Assembly (NCBI RefSeq): GCF_022829725.1
Contig: NZ_JAKSYG010000164.1
Span: 1-64,000 of the forward strand
From: Methylobacterium sp. E-005
GTDB taxonomy: Bacteria; Pseudomonadota; Alphaproteobacteria; Rhizobiales; Beijerinckiaceae
DNA length: 64,000 nt
Direction of reading: 5' to 3'
In this document: in pieces, positions 51,133-61,170 of the stretch
Layout of the letters: every line of letters starts with the position of its first letter
Position numbering within the stretch: the stretch's first letter is position 1
Notes under the pieces: model-generated
The model's database searches: none
The model's input: only the letters and a program-made list of their open reading frames with translations
What the model was told of the DNA's origin: nothing
Program-made: the position numbers and the translations under genes

Positions 51133-52416
51133 ATGCGGCATATCGCACCCCGCCCGCGTCGCGAAGCGTCCCCCATGACCGACAGCCCTGAGCAGGCCCT
51201 CAACCCTGCGGTCGTCCAGGCCGCGCCACCGGCCACCTCGATCCCGCGGCTGATCGTGGTGCTGGCCTGCGCCGGGTTCGGCAGCACCTTCGCGCTGCGC
51301 TCGGTCGAGCCCCTGGTCGGCGTGCTCGCCCGGGATCTCGGAAGCGACGCCCATACGGTTGCACTGCTCTCCACCGCCTTCGCGCTTCCCTACGCGTTCA
51401 TCCAGCCGGTGCTGGGGCCGATCGGGGACGCCCTGGGCAAGGAGCGGGTGATGAGCACCTGCCTCGCGGTGCTCGCGGTGGCGCTCACCCTGTGCAGCCT
51501 CGCCCCCGATATCGGCAGCCTGTTCGGCCTGCGCATGCTGGCTGGCGCAGCGGCCGGCGGCTGCATCCCGCTCTCCCTGGCGCTGCTCGGCGACCGCGTG
51601 CCGATGGAGAGCCGTCAGGTGGCGATCGGGCGTTTCCTCGTCGCGGTGATTCTCGGCCAGCTCTCCGGCTCAACCTTCGCGGGCCTGATCGAGGCGGCGA
51701 TCGGCTGGCGCGGGGTGTTCGCCGTCACGGCGGGGGTGGCGGCCTGCGCCTGCGCGGCGACCGTGTTCGGCTTCGACCGCGCCGGTCGGGCTCCCGCCCG
51801 CCGTCCAGCCTTCGGAGAGGCGGTGACGCGCTACCGGACGATCCTGCACAATCCCCGGGCGCGGGTCCTGTTCTCGGCGGTGTTCATCGAGGCGATCGCG
51901 ATTTTCGGCGTCTTCCCGCATCTCGCACCGCTGATCGAGGCGCGGGGGGAGGGTGGCCCGCGCGAGGCCGGCCTCGTACTGGCGGGGTTCGCGGTCGGGG
52001 GCTTACTCTACTCGGCGCTGGTCGGGCTGCTGGTGCGGCTCCTCGGCCTGCCGCGGATGCTGATCGGCGGCGGTTTGATCTGCGGCGCGTCGCTCACCGT
52101 GGTGGGACTCGCCGGCTCGTGGCCGGTCGATTGCGCGGCGCTCACCGCCATGGGCCTCGGCTTCTACATGCTGCACAACACCTACCAGACGCAGGTCACT
52201 GAAGTGGCGCCCAAGGCGCGGGCCTCCGCGGTGGCGCTCCACGCCTTCTCGTTCTTCTGCGGGCAGGCGCTCGGCGTCGCGGTGATCGGTCAGGCGCTCG
52301 TGCGGCTCGGCCAGTTCGGGGCGCTGATGGGCTGCGCCGTCACCATCCTGGCGCTGGGGATCGGCACGGCCTACGCCCTGCGGCAGAAGCCGGCGCCGGT
52401 GGCGTTTCCGGGCTGA
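51133..52416 (+). CDS. MFS transporter
   Basis: This 427-residue carrier is of the drug:H+/sugar efflux type, with VRPGLG-free FGSTFALRSVEPLVGVL in helix 1, GPIGDALGKERVM after helix 2 and LAGAAAGGCIPLSLALLGDR. The last helices end in YALRQKPAPVA. ATG 51133 follows GGGGAG; ATG 51175 is the alternative. It lies on the plus strand; the next gene faces it. Confidence 0.82.
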   Translation: MRHIAPRPRREASPMTDSPEQALNPAVVQAAPPATSIPRLIVVLACAGFGSTFALRSVEPLVGVLARDLGSDAHTVALLSTAFALPYAFIQPVLGPIGDALGKERVMSTCLAVLAVALTLCSLAPDIGSLFGLRMLAGAAAGGCIPLSLALLGDRVPMESRQVAIGRFLVAVILGQLSGSTFAGLIEAAIGWRGVFAVTAGVAACACAATVFGFDRAGRAPARRPAFGEAVTRYRTILHNPRARVLFSAVFIEAIAIFGVFPHLAPLIEARGEGGPREAGLVLAGFAVGGLLYSALVGLLVRLLGLPRMLIGGGLICGASLTVVGLAGSWPVDCAALTAMGLGFYMLHNTYQTQVTEVAPKARASAVALHAFSFFCGQALGVAVIGQALVRLGQFGALMGCAVTILALGIGTAYALRQKPAPVAFPG

Positions 52417-52422
52417 GCGGGT

Positions 52423-53664
52423 TCAGCCCCGCTGCATCGCCAGCGCCTTGAGATCGAAGCTCGTGTTAGCCGCCTGATCCGGCGTCAGCGGCGTCCCGGC
52501 GGTGAGAAGACGCCGGGCCACCATGTGGTCGCCCGCGCGGTCGACGGATTCCACCGCGCTCAGGCGCCCGTCGCGGAAGCGGAAGACCGAGAAGGCCGGG
52601 CCCGAGCCGCGGACCACGCTGGAATCGCCCGGGCCCGACAGCCCGGCGATCTGCAGCTTGTGCGGGCCCTGGTCGCTCCAAAACCAGGGCAGCGCGCCGT
52701 AGGCGGCGGGCTTGCCGAGGAGCCGGGCCGCGAGGCCGCGGCCCTGGTCGATGGCGTTCTGCACGGATTCGATCCGCACGGTGCCGTCCGCCGTGAGCCC
52801 CTGCGCGAAGGGGCTGGGGAACCGGGCACAATCGCCGATCGCCGAGATCGCCGGATCGGGGGTGGCGAGGAACGCGTCGACCCGCACGCCGTCCTCGGCC
52901 GGTAGCCCCGCCTCCAGGGCGAGTTCCCGGTTCGGCAGCACGCCGATGCCGATCAGGACGAGGTCAGCGGGACGCTCTGTCCCATCCGCCAGGGCGATTC
53001 CGGCCGCTCGGCCGTCGCGCCCGAGGATCGCCGTCACGCCCGCCCCGAAGGCGAAGCGCACGCCCATCGCCTCATGGGCGCCGCGGAAGAACGACCCCAT
53101 CTCGGCCGAGACCGCCCGGGCCATCGGCCGGTCGGCCGCCTCGATCACCGTCACCGGGAGGCCGCGCCCGGCCGCCACGGCGGCGAATTCCAGTCCGATG
53201 AAGCCCGCGCCCACCACCACGATCGACCGGGCTGCCGCGATCTCCGCGCGAAGCGCGTCGGCATCCGCGAGCCCGCGCAGCTGGTGCACGCCGCCGAGAT
53301 CGGCCCCGGGGACCGGCAGGGGGCGGTTGCGGGCGCCCGTGGCAAGCACGAGGTGGTCGTAGGCGAGGCTGTCGCCGTTCGACAGGTGCAGCCGCCGGGC
53401 CGCCCGGTCGATCGCCGTGGCGCGGTTCCCCGGCCGATGCGTGATCGTGTGCTCGGCGAAGAAGCCCGGCTGGCGCAGGAACAGGCCCTCCCGGTCGGTC
53501 TTGCCGGCGAGATAGGCCTTCGACAGGGGCGGGCGCTGATAGGGCAGGGCGGTCTCGTCGCCCACCAGGGTGATCGGCTCCCGGAAGCCGTCCTCGCGTA
53601 AGGAAGCGGCGAGCTGGAAGCCCGCCTGGCCCGCGCCCGCGACGACGATGCCGGCCGCGCTCAT
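52423..53664 (-). CDS. NAD(P)/FAD ferredoxin reductase (rhodocoxin/putidaredoxin reductase family)
   Basis: This 413-residue flavoprotein has the FAD motif IVVAGAGQAGFQLAASLRE, the second dinucleotide motif IVVVGAGFIGLEFAAVAAG (NADH) and the ALPYQRPPLSKAYLAG segment of the ferredoxin reductase subgroup. ISAIGDCARFP near the FAD end is typical. It passes electrons from NAD(P)H to a [2Fe-2S] ferredoxin for a monooxygenase. It shares ATGA overlap with the CbbR-like gene, which is odd, and no ferredoxin or oxygenase is next to it. Confidence 0.87.
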   Translation of the reverse strand: MSAAGIVVAGAGQAGFQLAASLREDGFREPITLVGDETALPYQRPPLSKAYLAGKTDREGLFLRQPGFFAEHTITHRPGNRATAIDRAARRLHLSNGDSLAYDHLVLATGARNRPLPVPGADLGGVHQLRGLADADALRAEIAAARSIVVVGAGFIGLEFAAVAAGRGLPVTVIEAADRPMARAVSAEMGSFFRGAHEAMGVRFAFGAGVTAILGRDGRAAGIALADGTERPADLVLIGIGVLPNRELALEAGLPAEDGVRVDAFLATPDPAISAIGDCARFPSPFAQGLTADGTVRIESVQNAIDQGRGLAARLLGKPAAYGALPWFWSDQGPHKLQIAGLSGPGDSSVVRGSGPAFSVFRFRDGRLSAVESVDRAGDHMVARRLLTAGTPLTPDQAANTSFDLKALAMQRG

Positions 53665-54608
53665 GCCCGGGCCCCCGCCAGCACCAGGCCGCTGCGCGCG
53701 ACGCCCGGCAGGCTGTTTGCACCCTCCGACATCAGGTAGGACCAGACCGCCGAAGCCGCCGGCCCCAAAACCTTGTCGGCGCGTCGGACCGCGTACCAGT
53801 CGCGCCGGATGGGCAGGCCCTTCACGTCGAGGAGCACGAGGCGGCCGCTCTCCAGCTCCGCCGCCACCGAATGCACCGACAGCAGCGCGATCCCGAGCCC
53901 GGCCATGACGGCCTGCTTGATGGTCTCGTTCGAGCCCGTGTCGATCTCCAGGGGCGCCCGCTTGACCAGCACGCCGGCCATGAATTCCTCGAACACCATC
54001 CGGGTGCCCGAGCCTTCCTCGCGCAGGAAGAACGGCTGATCGGCGAGATCCTCCCGGGTGAGGCCGGGCCGCCCCGCCAGGGGATGGTCCGGGGCCGCGA
54101 TCAGCACGATCGGGTGCGGGCCGAAGGTGGCGGCTTCGATCGGAAAATCCCGGGGCGGGCGGCCCATCAGGGCGAAGTCGATCTCGTAGCCGCGCAACGC
54201 CTCAACGGTCTGACCGCGGTTGCGCACCGACAGGCTGATCTCGACCCCCGGATGCTTCTTGACGAAGCCCGCGATCACCTGTGGGGCGAAATATTTGGCG
54301 GTGGAGACGACGCCGAGCGCCACGCGCCCGCCCTCGGCGCCGCGGAGCGTCCGCAGGCGATCCGTGCACGTTTCCAGCACGGTGTTGATGCTGTCGATCG
54401 CCCAGAGCATCTCACGGCCGGCATCGGTCGGCTTGAGGCCGCCGGGCGTCCGGTCGAACAGCAGCAGGCCCGCCTCCTCCTCCAGCTGGCGGATGCGCGC
54501 ATAGAGGGCAGCCGAGGTGACGTTCAGCTCCTGCGCCGCCCGGGTCATGGTGCCGAGGCGGGCCACCGCCGCGACCGCCTGGAGCTGCTTGAGGGAGAGG
54601 TTGCGCAT
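53661..54608 (-). CDS. cbbR: LysR regulator, CbbR/QscR type
   Basis: This 315-residue regulator has the N-terminal LysR helix-turn-helix (VAAVARLGTMTRAAQELNVT, ARIRQLEEEAGLLLFDR). A CbbR-type effector domain follows (ALGVVSTAKYFAPQVIAGF, SLSVRNRGQTVEALRGYEID). It is divergent from the fbp-prk-rpe-cbbY module, the classical CbbR arrangement. In Methylobacterium extorquens a CbbR-like regulator, QscR, controls C1 assimilation and responds to ribulose bisphosphate. Start 54608 is chosen, with 54629 as an alternative. Its end overlaps the ferredoxin reductase. Confidence 0.82.
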   Translation of the reverse strand: MRNLSLKQLQAVAAVARLGTMTRAAQELNVTSAALYARIRQLEEEAGLLLFDRTPGGLKPTDAGREMLWAIDSINTVLETCTDRLRTLRGAEGGRVALGVVSTAKYFAPQVIAGFVKKHPGVEISLSVRNRGQTVEALRGYEIDFALMGRPPRDFPIEAATFGPHPIVLIAAPDHPLAGRPGLTREDLADQPFFLREEGSGTRMVFEEFMAGVLVKRAPLEIDTGSNETIKQAVMAGLGIALLSVHSVAAELESGRLVLLDVKGLPIRRDWYAVRRADKVLGPAASAVWSYLMSEGANSLPGVARSGLVLAGARA

Positions 54609-54803
54609 GGCGGATTTCTCGGCGGACATCTCGTTTTTTTTCGTCCTATGGCACAAGATCGCACAGAAATCTTGAAGGCGCCGCCGCGGGTTCCTGTCGA
54701 TCCGGAGACAGGGACCGCTATCTTGACAGGGGCGCGGCCGCTACAGAGCCGGCGCGGAATGCGCGATCCCGGCGGGCGGGATCCGAGCAGGAGAGTTAAG
54801 CCG

Positions 54804-55859
54804 ATGGCAATCTCAGCGGCGATCGGGACGCCCCTCGACACCTGTCTGGCGCAGGCCGTGGACGGCAACCCGGCGTTGAAGGACGCCGCGGCGGTGATCG
54901 CCGCGGTGGCGCGCTCGGCGGTGGAGATCAGCGAGCGGATCGGGCGCGGGGCGCTCGGCGGCGACCTCGCGGCGGTGGGCGATCATAACAGCGACGGCGA
55001 TGTGCAGAAGGCGCTCGATGTGATCGCCCACGAGAGCGTGACGGCGGCCCTGCGCGGCGCCCCCGTGGCGGAAGTCGCCTCCGAGGAGGCCGAGGAGGTG
55101 ATGCGGCTGAACCCCGACGCGCCGCTCGCGGTGGCCATCGATCCCCTCGACGGCTCCTCCAACATCGGCGTCAACATGGCGGTGGGGATGATCTTCGGCA
55201 TCCGGCCGTCGATCAAGGATTCGTCGAACCCGATCGCCTCGTTCACGACGCCCGGCTCGGCGCAGATCGCGGCGGGCTTCGTGACCTACGGCCCCGCTAC
55301 CGCGCTGATCCTGACCCTCGGCCAGGGGACCCAATCCTACGTGCTCGACCGCAAGGACGGGACGTTCAAGCTGACGAGCCAGGCCATGTCGGTGCCGGCT
55401 TCCGCCAAGGAATTCGCCATCAACGCCTCGAACGCCCGGCACTGGGACGCCCCGGTGAAGGCCTATATCGAGGATTGCCAGCGCGGCACCGAGGGCCCGC
55501 GCGACAAGGATTACAACATGCGCTGGCTCGCCTCCCTGGTGGCCGACATCCAGCGCGTTCTGACCCGGGGCGGCGTGTTCCTCTACCCGGGCGATGCAAG
55601 GAAGAACTACGCCCGCGGCCGCCTGCGGCTGCTCTACGAGGTTGCCCCCGTGGCGATGCTGGTGGAGCAGGCCGGCGGCGCGGCGACGGACGGACAGCAG
55701 CGCATCCTCGACATCGTGGCCACCGGCATCCACGAGCGCGCGCCCCTGGTCTGCGGCTCGACCGAGGAAGTCGAGTGCGTCGCGGCCTATTACGGCGGCG
55801 GCAAGCCCGATGCCGGCCGCTCGCCGCTCTTCGGCCAGCGCGGCCTGATGCGCTCGTAA
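54804..55859 (+). CDS. fbp: fructose-1,6-bisphosphatase, class I
   Basis: This 351-residue enzyme has the class I signature AIDPLDGSSN (residues 111-120), with the metal-binding DGDVQKALDV and Glu residues at 94-95. The product-site segment VRWLA-like NMRWLASLVADIQRVL and GGVFLYPGDARKNY follow. It hydrolyses fructose- or sedoheptulose-bisphosphate and is the cbbF of the module. ATG at 54804 follows AGGAGAG. It is the first gene of the operon, divergent from cbbR. Confidence 0.93.
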   Translation: MAISAAIGTPLDTCLAQAVDGNPALKDAAAVIAAVARSAVEISERIGRGALGGDLAAVGDHNSDGDVQKALDVIAHESVTAALRGAPVAEVASEEAEEVMRLNPDAPLAVAIDPLDGSSNIGVNMAVGMIFGIRPSIKDSSNPIASFTTPGSAQIAAGFVTYGPATALILTLGQGTQSYVLDRKDGTFKLTSQAMSVPASAKEFAINASNARHWDAPVKAYIEDCQRGTEGPRDKDYNMRWLASLVADIQRVLTRGGVFLYPGDARKNYARGRLRLLYEVAPVAMLVEQAGGAATDGQQRILDIVATGIHERAPLVCGSTEEVECVAAYYGGGKPDAGRSPLFGQRGLMRS

Positions 55860-55882
55860 GCACCACGCGAAGTCCGAAACGC

Positions 55883-56743
55883 ATGTCGGCGCGGCATCCC
55901 ATCATCTCGGTGACCGGCTCCTCGGGGGCCGGCACCACCTCGGTGCGCAACACCTTCGAGCAGATCTTCCGCCGGGAGGATGTGCGGGCGGTGTTCATCG
56001 AGGGCGATGGCTTCCACGCCTTCGACAGGGACACGATGCGGGCCATGATGGCGCGCGAGCCGACCCTGTCGCACTTCGCGCCCCGGGCGAACCTGCTACC
56101 GGAACTGGAGGCGGTGTTCCGGAGCTACGCCGAATCCGGCACGGGCCGTACCCGCCACTACGCCCACGACCCGCACGACGCGCAGGCCTACGGCATCCCC
56201 GAAGGCAGCTTTTCGGAGTGGGAGGCGTTCCCGCCGGATTCCGACCTGCTGTTCTACGAGGGCCTGCATGGCTGCGTGGCTGATCCGGATGTCGATATCG
56301 CCCGCTATGCCGACCTGAAGATCGGCGTCGTGCCGGTGATCAATCTGGAATGGATCCAGAAGCTGCACCGGGACCGCTCGTTCCGCGGCTACTCGACCGA
56401 GGCCGTCACCGACGTGATCCTGCGGCGGATGCCCGATTACGTGCAGACCATCTGCCCGCAATTCTCGTTCACCGACATCAACTTCCAGCGGGTGCCGATG
56501 GTCGACACCTCGAACCCGTTCATCGCCCGCTGGATCCCCACCGCCGACGAATCGATGGTGGTGATCCGCTTCAAGGACCCGAAGGGGATCGATTTCTCCT
56601 ATCTGGTCTCCATGATTCACGACAGCTTCATGAGCCGGGCCAATTCCATCGTGATCCCCGGCGGCAAGCTGGATCTCGCCATGCAGCTGATCCTGACGCC
56701 GATGATCATGCAGCTCGTCGAGCGCCGCAGACGTCTGGCCTGA
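55883..56743 (+). CDS. prk: phosphoribulokinase
   Basis: This 286-residue proteobacterial-type PRK has Walker [11 protein letters not shown] (residues 11-20). The catalytic Asp pair lies in [12 protein letters not shown] and the conserved [35 protein letters not shown] is the Walker B region. It makes ribulose 1,5-bisphosphate from ribulose 5-phosphate and ATP. No RuBisCO gene is nearby in this window; in M. extorquens the product is reported to serve as a regulator ligand. It is 23 bases from fbp. Confidence 0.94.
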   Translation: MSARHPIISVTGSSGAGTTSVRNTFEQIFRREDVRAVFIEGDGFHAFDRDTMRAMMAREPTLSHFAPRANLLPELEAVFRSYAESGTGRTRHYAHDPHDAQAYGIPEGSFSEWEAFPPDSDLLFYEGLHGCVADPDVDIARYADLKIGVVPVINLEWIQKLHRDRSFRGYSTEAVTDVILRRMPDYVQTICPQFSFTDINFQRVPMVDTSNPFIARWIPTADESMVVIRFKDPKGIDFSYLVSMIHDSFMSRANSIVIPGGKLDLAMQLILTPMIMQLVERRRRLA

Positions 56744-56763
56744 GCCGATCCCGAGAGCCTCCC

Positions 56764-57450
56764 ATGCTGCCTCCCATCATCGCCCCCTCGATCCTCTCCG
56801 CCGACTTCTCGAAGCTCGCCGAAGAAACCCGCGCCGTCGATGCGGCCGGGGCCGACTGGATCCATCTCGACGTGATGGACGGGCATTTCGTGCCCAACAT
56901 CACCTTCGGTCCGCCGGTGGTGAAGGCGCTGCGGCCTCACACGCAGAAGTACTTTGACGTACATCTGATGATCGCCCCGGCCGATCCGTATCTCGCGGCC
57001 TTCGCCGAGGCGGGCGCGGACGGCATCACGGTCCATGCCGAGGCCGGGCCGCACATTCACCGCTCGCTCCAGACCATCCGCGACCTCGGCAAGCGCGCCG
57101 GTATCGCGATCAACCCTGGCACCCCGGCCGCGATGGTCGAGCCGGTGCTCGACCTCGCGGATCTCGTGCTGGTGATGACCGTCAATCCCGGTTTCGGCGG
57201 CCAGAGCTTTCTCAAGAGCTGCATGGAATCCGTGGCGCGGGTGCGCGCAATGGTGGCCGGGCGCGACATCCGCATTCAGGTCGATGGCGGCATCGATCCC
57301 GAGACCGTCAAGGCCGCGAGCCGGGCGGGGGCCGACACCTTCGTGGCCGGCAATGCCATCTTCAGCGGCGGCCCGGGCGCCTATGCCGAGCGCATCGCGG
57401 CGATCCGGGACGGCGCGGAGGGCGCCTCCGGCCGCGACCTGTCGTGCTGA
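56764..57450 (+). CDS. rpe: ribulose-phosphate 3-epimerase
   Basis: This 228-residue TIM-barrel enzyme has the metal ligands His34, Asp36 and His67 ([20 protein letters not shown]), the [13 protein letters not shown] loop and the late Asp in [10 protein letters not shown]. It interconverts ribulose 5-phosphate and xylulose 5-phosphate. ATG is 20 bases after prk. Its stop overlaps the start of cbbY by seven bases. Confidence 0.95.
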   Translation: MLPPIIAPSILSADFSKLAEETRAVDAAGADWIHLDVMDGHFVPNITFGPPVVKALRPHTQKYFDVHLMIAPADPYLAAFAEAGADGITVHAEAGPHIHRSLQTIRDLGKRAGIAINPGTPAAMVEPVLDLADLVLVMTVNPGFGGQSFLKSCMESVARVRAMVAGRDIRIQVDGGIDPETVKAASRAGADTFVAGNAIFSGGPGAYAERIAAIRDGAEGASGRDLSC

Positions 57451-58229
57451 GGGCGCTGATCTTCGACGTCGACGGCACCCTCGCCGAGACCGAGGATCTG
57501 CACCGGCAGGCGTTCAACCGCGCCTTCGCGGACCTTGGCCTGCCCTGGCACTGGGATCCGGCCCTCTACGCCGATCTGCTCACCGTGATGGGCGGCAAGG
57601 AGCGGCTCGCCCACTACATCGACACGCAGCATCCGGCGGACGCCGGGGCGCTCCATGCGCGCGCGCCCGAGATCCATGCCCGCAAGACCGCGGCCTATGG
57701 CGCGCTCGTGGCGGAGAACCGGCTGCCGCTGCGCCCCGGCATCGCCCGGCTGATCGCCGAGGCGCGGGCGGGTGGCCTCCGGCTTGCCGTGGCCACCACC
57801 ACCAGCCGGCCGAACGTCGATCATTTGCTGGCGATCAACTTCCCGCCGGGCGACGCGCCCTTCGACGTGATCGCGGCCGGCGACGAGGCCAACCGCAAGA
57901 AGCCCGCTCCGGATGTATTCCTTCTGGCGCTCGCCGGGCTGGGAATTGCCGCCTCGGAGGCCGTCGCATTCGAGGATTCGGCGGCCGGGATCAACTCGGC
58001 CCGCGCCGCCGGCCTGCCGGTCCTGGCGACCCGCAGCGCGTACACGAACAGCCACCGGCTCGACGGCGCCTTCTCGGCGGTCTCGGATCTCGGGGAGCCC
58101 GGGCGCCCGCACCGGCATATCGCCGGCCTGGAATGGCCCGGCGGTGTGGTGGACCTCGCCCGCCTCATCCGGTGGCACGGGGCCCTGGACGGTCAGGGCG
58201 CGGCGCTTCAGGCGCTGACCAGCCGGTAG
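57444..58229 (+). CDS. cbbY: HAD phosphatase, CbbY type (xylulose bisphosphate phosphatase)
   Basis: This 261-residue haloacid-dehalogenase phosphatase has motif [12 protein letters not shown] (Asp8, Asp10), [15 protein letters not shown] as motif [11 protein letters not shown] as motif III and [16 protein letters not shown] as motif IV. CbbY removes the misfire product xylulose 1,5-bisphosphate, which is consistent with its place behind rpe. The GTG start at 57444 overlaps the rpe stop. A degraded copy of its 3' end lies at 60656-60790. Confidence 0.88.
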   Translation: MLRALIFDVDGTLAETEDLHRQAFNRAFADLGLPWHWDPALYADLLTVMGGKERLAHYIDTQHPADAGALHARAPEIHARKTAAYGALVAENRLPLRPGIARLIAEARAGGLRLAVATTTSRPNVDHLLAINFPPGDAPFDVIAAGDEANRKKPAPDVFLLALAGLGIAASEAVAFEDSAAGINSARAAGLPVLATRSAYTNSHRLDGAFSAVSDLGEPGRPHRHIAGLEWPGGVVDLARLIRWHGALDGQGAALQALTSR

Positions 58230-58528
58230 ACAGGCCGGCGCTCTGGTCCGGAGGCACAGCCCTGCACGAGACTCAGCGTTTCCCGATGCTCCATGGGGGG
58301 CGACGCGACCACACGAGACGGTCAATATTTCGGAAATCGACCGGGTATACTGATTTATACGAAATTAAGTTGCTGAATTGCGCATTCATGCGATTTAAAA
58401 TGATTTGTGAGCAGATCTATTATCATTAGAAGGTGCGTTAGGGGAATAAGATTCATTCAAAAATTTGTAGCCATCCGCAGGCGCGCATTTTAAAAATTAA
58501 AATACAACGTCTGTGCGGAAGAATATCT

Positions 58529-60625
58529 ATGCGGCCACCATCGATTAGAGTTGTGCTGATTGCAATTATTCTCATTATGAGTGTTTGCGTCGCCGCATTG
58601 TCGGGTTTGCGGATCACTGAAAGCAGGGAGAGATTGGCTGTTGCCGACCAGGTTGCGGCTTACATGATCATCGACCGCAATCTTTTTGTGAGTTTGACCC
58701 AGGTGCGCCTGGAGCGGGGATGGGCAATGAGCGCATTGCTCAAGGAACCCGCCGCCAACGGCGCCAATCGGCAAACCGTGCTTGAGGGCCGCACGGCGCT
58801 CGACCCGGTCGTCGATCTCGGCCTGACCGCGCTCAGTCAGGTGCCCAGTGAGACGCTGCGCGCCCGCAGCGCCGAACTCCAATCCCTCGTCCACGCGTGG
58901 CGCCGCCAGCGTCCAGCCGTTGACGCAGCCTTCGACCAGCCGCTGGCAGCCCGCGATCCAGGGATTCGAAAGGGCCTGGACGAACTCGGGGCCCGTCTTC
59001 TGGCGGCGCTGGAGGCCGCCTCCACGACCACGGAAGCCGAAATTCAGGCCCTGGACCCGACTTACGGTATCCTGCTCAACGCCAGGGCGGCGACGTGGCT
59101 TGCGCGAACGAGCAGCAGCCGCAACACGTCAATGATCGGCGAATTCCTGGCGACCGGCCGCACGCCCGCGCCCGCCGACTGGGTCCGGGTGAAGGGCGCA
59201 GAGATCGAAGCGCGGACGGCTTGGACCCTCGCGAAGCGCGCAGTCGAGATCGCGGGACCCGATCTTCGCGTCCGAGAACGCTTTGATCGCGTCGATACAC
59301 TCTACTTCGGCGGTCGGATGGCCGCGTTGCAGGAGACGGTTGCGGCTGCCGTCGCGGCGGGCCGGAGGATCGAGCTACCCATGGCGGAGTGGAATGAGAG
59401 TGTCGTCGGTGGTCAGAAGGCGATCTCCGAGGCCGCGGTCGCCGTGATCGATTGGGCGGCCGACAGAACCAAGGCGTCAGCCGGTCGCGCCCGGCAGGAC
59501 CTTCTCGTGGCCGTGGCCGTCGGCCTCTTCGCGGCGATCTCCGCGGTGGCGGCCATCCTGATCGTGCAGTTCCGCGTCGTGCGGGGCATACTCGAGCTGG
59601 CCCGCTCCATGCGGCGTCTGGCCCACGGGGAAATCGACGTGGTCGTGCCGGGAACCCACCGCACCGACGAGCTCGGCACGATGGCCGGCGCGGTGCAGGT
59701 GTTCAGGGATAATCTCATCCGGACCCGGACGCTGGAGCAGGAGGCGGTCGAGGCCCGGCAGGCCGGGGAGGCGCAACGCCGCGCCGCCCTGCATCAACTG
59801 GCCGACGTGTTCGAGCAGGCCGCCGGGGCGGTCGTGCACGACGTCTCCGACGCGGCCGGCGCGTTGCAGGCCACCGCCCGAGCCATGGCGGCCACGGCGG
59901 CCGACACGGCAGCGCGCTCCACGACCGTGGCGACCGCCGCCGACCAAGCGGCATCGAATGTCGGCACGGTCGCTGCCGCCGCGGAGGAACTGGGCACGTC
60001 GGTGCAGGAGATCGGCCGGCAGGTCGATGGCTCGGCTCGGCTGGCGCGAGAGGCTGTGGCCGAGGCGGACCAGACCGGCACGCTGGTGCAGGCGCTGAAC
60101 GCCAGCGTGGCCAAGATCGGCGAGATCGTGGCCCTGATCTCGGGCATCGCCGCGCAAACGAATCTCCTCGCGCTGAATGCCACCATCGAGGCCGCCCGGG
60201 CCGGGGAGGCGGGCAAGGGCTTTGCCGTCGTGGCGGCGGAGGTGAAGGCCCTGGCCAACCAGACGGCCCGCGCCACCGACGAGATCGGCCAGCAGGTCAG
60301 TCAGGTGCAGAGCGTGTCGGGTCAGGCCGCCGCAGCGATCGGCACCATCGCGGCGCGAATCCGCGATATCAACGACGTCGCAGCCTCGATCGCGGCCGCC
60401 GTCGAGGAGCAGGGGACGGCCACCCAGGAGATCGTCCGCAATGTCGGGGAGGCCGCGACGGGCACGGGCGAGGTGACGCGCAACATCGCGGGCGTCGCCG
60501 GCGCCGCCGAGCAGACCGGGACCGCCGCGGATCGTGTTTTAACCGCAGCCTCCGCGCTGTCGAACCAATCCGCGCATCTGACGGCCGAGATCCGGCGCTT
60601 CCTCGCGACCGTGCGGGCGGCGTGA
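58529..60625 (+). CDS. methyl-accepting chemotaxis protein, paralog 1
   Basis: This 698-residue chemoreceptor has an N-terminal membrane helix ([20 protein letters not shown]), a periplasmic sensor of about 300 residues with the stretch [13 protein letters not shown] and a NIT-like VRLERGW segment. A second helix ([20 protein letters not shown]), HAMP, and a signalling domain with the hairpin tip [20 protein letters not shown] follow. The ATG is at 58529 in an AT-rich leader. It is the first of three tandem copies. The ligand is unknown. Confidence 0.92.
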   Translation: MRPPSIRVVLIAIILIMSVCVAALSGLRITESRERLAVADQVAAYMIIDRNLFVSLTQVRLERGWAMSALLKEPAANGANRQTVLEGRTALDPVVDLGLTALSQVPSETLRARSAELQSLVHAWRRQRPAVDAAFDQPLAARDPGIRKGLDELGARLLAALEAASTTTEAEIQALDPTYGILLNARAATWLARTSSSRNTSMIGEFLATGRTPAPADWVRVKGAEIEARTAWTLAKRAVEIAGPDLRVRERFDRVDTLYFGGRMAALQETVAAAVAAGRRIELPMAEWNESVVGGQKAISEAAVAVIDWAADRTKASAGRARQDLLVAVAVGLFAAISAVAAILIVQFRVVRGILELARSMRRLAHGEIDVVVPGTHRTDELGTMAGAVQVFRDNLIRTRTLEQEAVEARQAGEAQRRAALHQLADVFEQAAGAVVHDVSDAAGALQATARAMAATAADTAARSTTVATAADQAASNVGTVAAAAEELGTSVQEIGRQVDGSARLAREAVAEADQTGTLVQALNASVAKIGEIVALISGIAAQTNLLALNATIEAARAGEAGKGFAVVAAEVKALANQTARATDEIGQQVSQVQSVSGQAAAAIGTIAARIRDINDVAASIAAAVEEQGTATQEIVRNVGEAATGTGEVTRNIAGVAGAAEQTGTAADRVLTAASALSNQSAHLTAEIRRFLATVRAA

Positions 60626-60655
60626 CGCTGCGAGCCGCCTCCGGCGGCTCGTACG

Positions 60656-60790
60656 ACAGCCGGGCCTGCACGGGTCATGACGACCCGCAGCCGCACGCTC
60701 GACGGCGCCGTCCAGGCGGTCTCTCACCGCGGTAAGCCCGGCCGCCCGCACCCGCACATCGTCGGCGCGGGAGGGCCGGGACGCCGGGTC
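60656..60790 (+). pseudogene. degraded fragment of cbbY 3' end
   Basis: This stretch, 31 bases after the first receptor, has clear nucleotide similarity to the 3' end of the cbbY gene at 58000-58150. Shared blocks include CTCGACGGCGCC, GGCGGTCTC, AGCCCGG and CGCCCGCACC. In frame it reads TLDGAVQAVSHRGKPGRPHP against [20 protein letters not shown]. It has no start and is truncated. It records a duplication that carried the end of cbbY along with the receptor gene. Confidence 0.6.
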
Positions 60791-61170
60791 ACGCGGGCCT
60801 CCCCGCGACAGTGGCACGCGTACTCGCCGTAGAGGCTCCGTCGCCGCGCTGCCGGACAGGGAGCGTCCCGGCTGCCTCCCTCCCCGCGCCCGCGGAAGGT
60901 GGCGCGGCGTTGAACCTGTGCCCACCCTGTCCAGGCAGAAAACGACCGCGGCATCGCGGTCGGTTTGAGCTCGCCGCCCGTATTTGTCCGGATCTCGACT
61001 TGGATTTTCCAAGTCGTTTTACCTTATTACATTTATAAATCTCTCGGTCCCGGTTGATATTTATCTCTTCACGTAGAGAGAATAAGCGGATCTATACAAT
61101 TTTTTCTTGAAAAACGCCAGAATTGGCGCAACATCTAGGTAATCGGATTCTCAGAGATGAAAGACTGGCA

